DNA of 64,000 bases from Pseudomonas wadenswilerensis (GTDB taxonomy: Bacteria; Pseudomonadota; Gammaproteobacteria; Pseudomonadales; Pseudomonadaceae). Numbering within the stretch: position 1 is the stretch's first letter; every line of letters begins with the position of its first letter. This document shows positions 63,768 through 64,000 of this stretch, in pieces. Made by a program: the position numbers and the translations under genes. Location: the NCBI RefSeq assembly GCF_900497695.1, contig NZ_UIDD01000010.1, positions 186,001 to 250,000 of the forward strand. Direction: 5' to 3'. Under the pieces are notes generated by a model. The model ran no database searches and had not been told where the DNA came from. It saw only the letters and a list, made by a program, of their open reading frames with translations.

Positions 63768-64000
63768 TCAGCTGACCAGGCGCTGCGCGCTGTCCTTGTG
63801 CTGCTGGCACAGCTCACGAATGATCTGCGCCATCAGCCGCACCTCCGGGCTGTGCTTGAACTCTTCGGCATAGCCCATGTACATCGGCACTTCGCGCTCG
63901 CGCTGGTGCTGCAGCGGCACTCGGCGCAGGCTGCCGTCGGCCAGCTCGTCGGCGATTACGTGCTCTGGCAGCCAGGCAAAGCCCAGGCCGCGCTCGACGA
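63768..64000 (-). CDS. LysR family transcriptional regulator, C-terminal part
   Basis: The last 76 residues of a minus-strand protein that continues past the right edge. VERGLGFAWLPEHVIADELADGSLRRVPL is typical of the end of a LysR substrate-binding domain, followed by a helical tail (EVRLMAQIIRELCQQH). It converges with the TolC gene (stop codons 17 bases apart). Target unknown; regulation of the efflux genes is possible but not shown. Confidence 0.75.
   Translation of the reverse strand, partial: VERGLGFAWLPEHVIADELADGSLRRVPLQHQREREVPMYMGYAEEFKHSPEVRLMAQIIRELCQQHKDSAQRLVS

Overview
The window reads as chromosomal DNA of a Pseudomonas, most likely the P. putida group. Supporting signs are the GC-rich codon use, many intergenic REP palindromes of the type found in that group, and the gene order dnaX-ybaB, ligA-zipA-smc-GntR, xdhABC-guaD and gcl-hyi-glxR-ttuD-pyk, which parallels the P. 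aeruginosa PA1498-PA1533 block. No plasmid, phage, insertion sequence or CRISPR array is visible.

Layout. 1-5459: the end of a chaperone-usher fimbrial cluster (partial chaperone, usher, two paralogous fimbrial tip/adhesin-like proteins, the second carrying a frameshift). 5518-8287 (minus strand): ybaB, dnaX and the SRP RNA gene. 8470-14356 (minus): a very large LRR/NEL-type effector-like protein and a zinc metallopeptidase. 14417-22136 (minus): ligA, zipA, smc and a GntR regulator. 22409-37825: a purine catabolic block (xdhABC, guaD, aquaporin, GntR regulator, AzgA-like permease, uraH, puuE, uraD, allA, puuD, urate/xanthine permease), followed by two Tsx-like outer-membrane channels (37960-39896). 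40004-42216: a DUF808 membrane protein, a RutR-like TetR regulator and a GlcG-like protein. 42473-48913: the glyoxylate-to-pyruvate genes gcl, hyi, glxR, ttuD and pyk. 49076-51924: urea transporter, voltage-gated K+ channel and sulfate-binding protein. 52084-56212: DUF2946 protein, TonB-dependent receptor and PepSY protein. 56275-63750: rRNA-type methyltransferase, DsbA-like oxidoreductase and an RND efflux triplet. A LysR-type regulator begins at the right edge.

The central genes form nearly a single pathway. Guanine is deaminated to xanthine (GuaD), oxidised to urate (XdhAB, matured by XdhC), hydroxylated (PuuD), opened and decarboxylated to allantoin (UraH, UraD) and hydrolysed to allantoate (PuuE). 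Ureidoglycolate is split to glyoxylate and urea (AllA). Glyoxylate then goes to tartronate semialdehyde (Gcl), glycerate (GlxR), 2-phosphoglycerate (TtuD) and finally pyruvate (Pyk). The one step with no gene in the window is allantoicase.

The strongest unannotated signal is regulatory. Two palindrome families recur upstream of these genes. TTGTAYACAA occurs six times, around the second GntR gene, the AzgA-like permease, uraH/puuE and gcl/glcG. CTGACC-N4-GGTCAG-like sites occur four times, upstream of xdhA (two), the AzgA-like permease and the second tsx-like gene. Several sites overlap recognisable sigma-70 promoters, and two or three sigma-54-type promoters lie in the same intergenic regions. 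The two GntR/FCD regulators in the window are the natural candidate binders. Other points for a second look are the NEL protein with CGN where the C-x-D catalytic motif is expected, the frameshifted adhesin paralogue, and REP arms that supply the stop codons of two convergent genes.
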